A DNA stretch of 64,000 nucleotides from Hyphomicrobiales bacterium. Lineage in GTDB: Bacteria > Pseudomonadota > Alphaproteobacteria > Rhizobiales > Rhizobiaceae. The translations under genes were made by a program, and so were the position numbers. The stretch's first letter is position 1; each line of letters starts with the position of its first letter. Positions 61,484-64,000 of this stretch are shown piece by piece. Where the stretch lies: contig UEIJ01000027.1 of the NCBI GenBank assembly GCA_900470195.1, positions 19,725 to 83,724 of the forward strand. Direction: 5' to 3'. The notes beneath the pieces were generated by a model that saw nothing but the letters and a program-made list of their open reading frames with translations, was not told the origin of the DNA and did not search any database.

Positions 61484-62062
61484 ATGGACGATCTGTTGCG
61501 TACGGCCCTGTACGAAGGGCGCGCCGGGCGGGAAGAGCCGGGGCTGTCGAGCCTTTCCGACGGTGATCCGCTGTATCCCAAGCTTTGGCGAAATCCGTGC
61601 TGGCTTTCCTTCCGATTGAACTACCTGGCATTGCGGTTCAACAACCCTGTCTACGGGTTCATCCAGCAGCAGCTTGGTCTGCTGCGGCCTGAATTCGTTG
61701 TGCTCTGGTCGCTTTATCTGAGCGACGAGCTGACGTTGACCGAGGTGGTCCGCTCATCCGGCTTTCCAAAAAATACCCTGAGCCGTGCCGTGAACAAACT
61801 GGACACGCTGGGCATGATCAGCCGCGATCTCGATCCCAGTGATCAGCGCCGCGTTGCATTAAGACTGACGGAGAAAGGGCGCTCCGCCGTAGAAGCTGTC
61901 GAGGGCAGGATGATGGATCACGAGCGGATCATGCTCGAATGTCTGTCACCCGCCGAACGTTTGAACCTGTCCGAAATTCTGACCAAGCTGGTGGTGGCTT
62001 CCGAAAACTGGCCGCAGCAACTCGCTGCCGATCTTGAACCGATCGAAGGCGAAGACAACTGA
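61484..62062 (+). CDS. MarR-family transcriptional regulator
   Basis: A 192-residue MarR regulator. A winged-helix core (about 80-150) carries SSGFPKNTLSRAVNKLDTLG and the wing DPSDQRRVALRLTEKG. An N-terminal extension of about 45 residues is longer than usual. ATG at 61484 with GAGG upstream is preferred over a TTG at 61478. It diverges from the creatininase gene and is followed by the binding-protein gene, so it should control the peptide/amide uptake system. Confidence 0.88.
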   Translation: MDDLLRTALYEGRAGREEPGLSSLSDGDPLYPKLWRNPCWLSFRLNYLALRFNNPVYGFIQQQLGLLRPEFVVLWSLYLSDELTLTEVVRSSGFPKNTLSRAVNKLDTLGMISRDLDPSDQRRVALRLTEKGRSAVEAVEGRMMDHERIMLECLSPAERLNLSEILTKLVVASENWPQQLAADLEPIEGEDN

Positions 62063-62146
62063 GAAAGCTCATCCTCGGCTGATGGCGGCATTTCGCCGGT
62101 CGTGGATTTTACTAATGATCATGCCAATGAGAAAAAGGGGAATAAG

Positions 62147-63724
62147 ATGACCATTCGTTCGATATTGAACACTGCCTTGCTGGCATCAACGCTAATGATG
62201 CCACTGTCTGCAATGGCCGCCGATCTCGTCATTGCGACGAAATCCGGACCAGCCTCGATGGACCCGCATTTCACGGCAACTTCCGCGAATGCCGAAGCAA
62301 CCAAGCATGTCTTCGACACGCTTTTGAAATCGGGCAACAAGCTGGAAGTGGAACCATCACTGGCTGTGAGCTGGCAACCTGTCGATGAAACGACATGGGA
62401 GTTCAAACTGCGTGAAGGTGTGAAATTCCATGATGGTTCGGATTTCACCGCCGAGGACGTCAAGTTCTCGATTGAACGCATTCCCAATGTCACCGGGCCA
62501 AATCCTTCCACCATTTATGTCCGCCGGGTGAAGGGCGTGGAGGTAGTTGATCCGCTGACTGTCCGTGTGACCACGGTTGGTCCAGCGCCGACCTTGCCGA
62601 ATGATTTCGTGCGTCTATTTATTGTTTCCCATAAGGCTGCGGCAGAGTACTCGACCAAGGAAACGGCTGCTGACGGCTTCAATTCGGGCAAGGCGACAAT
62701 CGGCACCGGCCCTTACAAGTTCGTCAAATGGGCCCCAACGCAAGATCTGGTTCTGGAGAAATTCGATGGATATTGGGGCGGCGCTCAGCCTTGGGATCAC
62801 GTCGTGCGCAAGGAAATTCCCAATGACGCTGCACGTGTAGCTCAGCTGAAGGCCGGACAGGTCGACCTGATATCCAAAGTGCCCTCGACCGACCTCGCGG
62901 CGCTGGAATCCGATCCCAAGCTGGAGATCGTAAAGGACGAGTCCGTCTATATTCCCTATCTGGAGTTCGATTTCCGCAAGGAAACGCCAATGGTCTGGGA
63001 TAAGGCCGGAAAGAAACTGGACAAAAACCCGTTTCTTGACCCACGCGTGCGTGAGGCTTTCGATCTGGCTCTTGATCGCCAGACAATTACGGAAGTCGCG
63101 CTGGAAGGCATGGGATCCGTTCCGACGCAGATGGTGGCTTCCAATATTTTTGGTTACAACAAGGATATTGCCCCGGTTGCATATGAAGTTGAGAAGGCTG
63201 GTAAGCTGATGGCAGATGCCGGTTATCCTGACGGTTTCAAGGTGTCGTTGAATTATGCCAATGACCGTATGCCGATGGAACTAGGGCCGACGATCGCCCA
63301 GTTGCTGGCCGCGATCAATGTTCAGGTCGATGTCAGTGGCGTTCCAGCCGCAGTGTTCAATCCGGCGAAGACGCGTGGAGAATATTCGCTCTACATGGCA
63401 TCCTGGGGGACGCTGACGGGTGAATCCAACTATATGCTCTCCTCATTGATGCATACCAATGACCCGGAAAAATCGCTGGGTGCTTTCAATACTCGTGGAT
63501 ACTCGAACCCGGAAATGGACAAGTTGATTGAGGACGCCGGTAGTGAAATGGACGAGGCCAAGCGGGGGACTCTTCTTGAAAAAGCCAATCTGCTCGTTTC
63601 GACGGACAGGCCGGATTTGCCGCTTGCCGTCAATTTGTCGGCATGGGGCGTGAAGAAGGACAAGATTTCTTACACACCGCGCTCCGACGAAGATACTTTG
63701 GCTATGGATGTCAAGCCGAAATAG
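62147..63724 (+). CDS. gsiB: Peptide ABC importer substrate-binding protein (SBP family 5)
   Basis: A 525-residue periplasmic binding protein. The signal peptide is about residues 1-25 (ending SAMA-ADLV). The mature protein has the SBP5 features SMDPHFTATS, WEFKLREGVKFHDG and TGPYKFVKW. It delivers oligopeptide- or glutathione-like ligands to the permeases encoded leftward. ATG at 62147 with AAGGGG upstream is preferred to one at 62102. A strong terminator follows, then an isoaspartyl-peptidase gene. Confidence 0.92.
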   Translation: MTIRSILNTALLASTLMMPLSAMAADLVIATKSGPASMDPHFTATSANAEATKHVFDTLLKSGNKLEVEPSLAVSWQPVDETTWEFKLREGVKFHDGSDFTAEDVKFSIERIPNVTGPNPSTIYVRRVKGVEVVDPLTVRVTTVGPAPTLPNDFVRLFIVSHKAAAEYSTKETAADGFNSGKATIGTGPYKFVKWAPTQDLVLEKFDGYWGGAQPWDHVVRKEIPNDAARVAQLKAGQVDLISKVPSTDLAALESDPKLEIVKDESVYIPYLEFDFRKETPMVWDKAGKKLDKNPFLDPRVREAFDLALDRQTITEVALEGMGSVPTQMVASNIFGYNKDIAPVAYEVEKAGKLMADAGYPDGFKVSLNYANDRMPMELGPTIAQLLAAINVQVDVSGVPAAVFNPAKTRGEYSLYMASWGTLTGESNYMLSSLMHTNDPEKSLGAFNTRGYSNPEMDKLIEDAGSEMDEAKRGTLLEKANLLVSTDRPDLPLAVNLSAWGVKKDKISYTPRSDEDTLAMDVKPK

Positions 63725-63733
63725 AATAGACAG

Positions 63734-63759
63734 AACCCGGCGGCCCGAGCCGCCGGGTT
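63734..63759 (+). terminator. Intrinsic terminator after the binding-protein gene
   Basis: AACCCGGCGGC (63734-63744) and GCCGCCGGGTT (63749-63759) form a perfect 11-bp stem with loop CCGA and a following T-rich TCTCAT, 10 bp after the stop codon. Confidence 0.85.
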
Positions 63760-63812
63760 TCTCATCCCGATCTGCACAGCGTTAGTTAATCTTCCACAAC
63801 GAGTTATCAGAG

Positions 63813-64000
63813 ATGACCGAATTTGTACCCGTAATCGCATTGCACGGCGGTGCTGGAACCATTCTCAAGGCTAATATGACGCCGGAGAAGGAAGCGGCCT
63901 ATCACGCTGGTTTGCGTGAATGCCTGCAAGCTGGGCTGGATATCCTGCGTGGTGGGGGGAACGCTCTCGATGCCGTGACCGCCTCGGTGATTGCTCTGGA
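63813..64000 (+). CDS. iaaA: Isoaspartyl peptidase/L-asparaginase IaaA-like (partial, cut by window edge)
   Basis: The first 62 codons of an N-terminal-nucleophile asparaginase: ALHGGAGTI near the start and GGNALDAV at about 51-58 are the conserved substrate-side segments. The catalytic threonine lies further on, outside the window. In E. coli iaaA heads the gsiABCD operon, which supports reading the ABC importer here as a glutathione or isoaspartyl-peptide system. ATG at 63813. Confidence 0.85.
   Translation, partial: MTEFVPVIALHGGAGTILKANMTPEKEAAYHAGLRECLQAGLDILRGGGNALDAVTASVIAL

Noticed and set aside
1..64000. CRISPR arrays, tRNA or rRNA genes, integrase or phage attachment sites
   Set aside because: I saw no spaced direct repeats, tRNA-like cloverleaf or integrase gene when reading the window; a dedicated tRNA and repeat scan was not possible.

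Overview
The window looks like a replicon segment from an alphaproteobacterium of the Brucella/Ochrobactrum group (Rhizobiales). This rests on recognition, not on a search: a DXR-like (DRL) oxidoreductase of the type first described in Brucella, a VirK-family protein, a Brucella-style autotransporter, SorC-family regulators, a fused HPr-EI phosphotransferase and a complete P-type VirB secretion operon. The window is almost entirely accessory: sugar/polyol catabolism, secretion, surface proteins and two small acyl-activation clusters. No tRNA, rRNA or CRISPR array was seen.

Region 1 (1-14 kb) is a phosphotransferase-system (PTS) island. Leftward, a galactitol-type IIC and IIA run off the left edge, probably into IIB. 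Divergent from them is an operon of a DRL-family oxidoreductase plus acetoin-dehydrogenase-type E1 alpha, E1 beta and a lipoyl/alpha-beta-hydrolase E2, followed by a SorC regulator. These genes fit together chemically: PTS uptake of 2-C-methylerythritol would give MEP, DRL run in reverse would give 1-deoxyxylulose 5-phosphate (an acyloin methyl ketone like acetoin), and the E1/E2 pair could cleave that to acetyl groups and glyceraldehyde 3-phosphate. A second leftward operon has gutM, glucitol IIC, IIB, IIA and a dedicated HPr-EI fusion.

Region 2 (14-29 kb) has a periplasmic Prc protease, a VirK-like protein, and a leftward operon SapC - GNAT - ACP - P450 - fatty-acyl-AMP ligase (FAAL), which diverges from a 1061-residue autotransporter. 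Then come an IS630 remnant, a HAL/PAL-family protein that has lost the Ala-Ser-Gly triad that forms the MIO cofactor, and a second SorC regulator.

Region 3 (29-37 kb) is a polyol operon damaged by a deletion that joins the start of a sugar-binding protein to an FGGY kinase lacking its first residues, followed by two SDR dehydrogenases. A TetR/BetI-like regulator, an Fe-S old-yellow-enzyme demethylase-like protein and a PhzF-family protein follow.

Region 4 (37-48.5 kb) is a leftward type IV secretion operon, virB1-2-3-4-5, a small lipoprotein, virB6-8-9-10-11, with two staphylococcal-nuclease-like secreted proteins divergent upstream. No coupling protein, relaxase or VirB12 lies in the window.

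Region 5 (49.5-56.6 kb) is a lower-GC operon: MFS exporter, LuxE-like acyl-protein synthetase, a LuxC-PaaK fusion, a second PaaK/LuxE-like ligase and a GNAT acyltransferase, with no luciferase. It ends beside an IS3-type transposase remnant and is the best candidate for an undescribed small-molecule pathway, together with the DRL operon.

Region 6 (56.9-64 kb) is a Gsi-like peptide/glutathione ABC importer (fused double ATPase, two permeases, binding protein) with a creatininase-family amidohydrolase, a MarR regulator with a palindromic operator, and the start of an IaaA-type isoaspartyl peptidase cut by the window edge.
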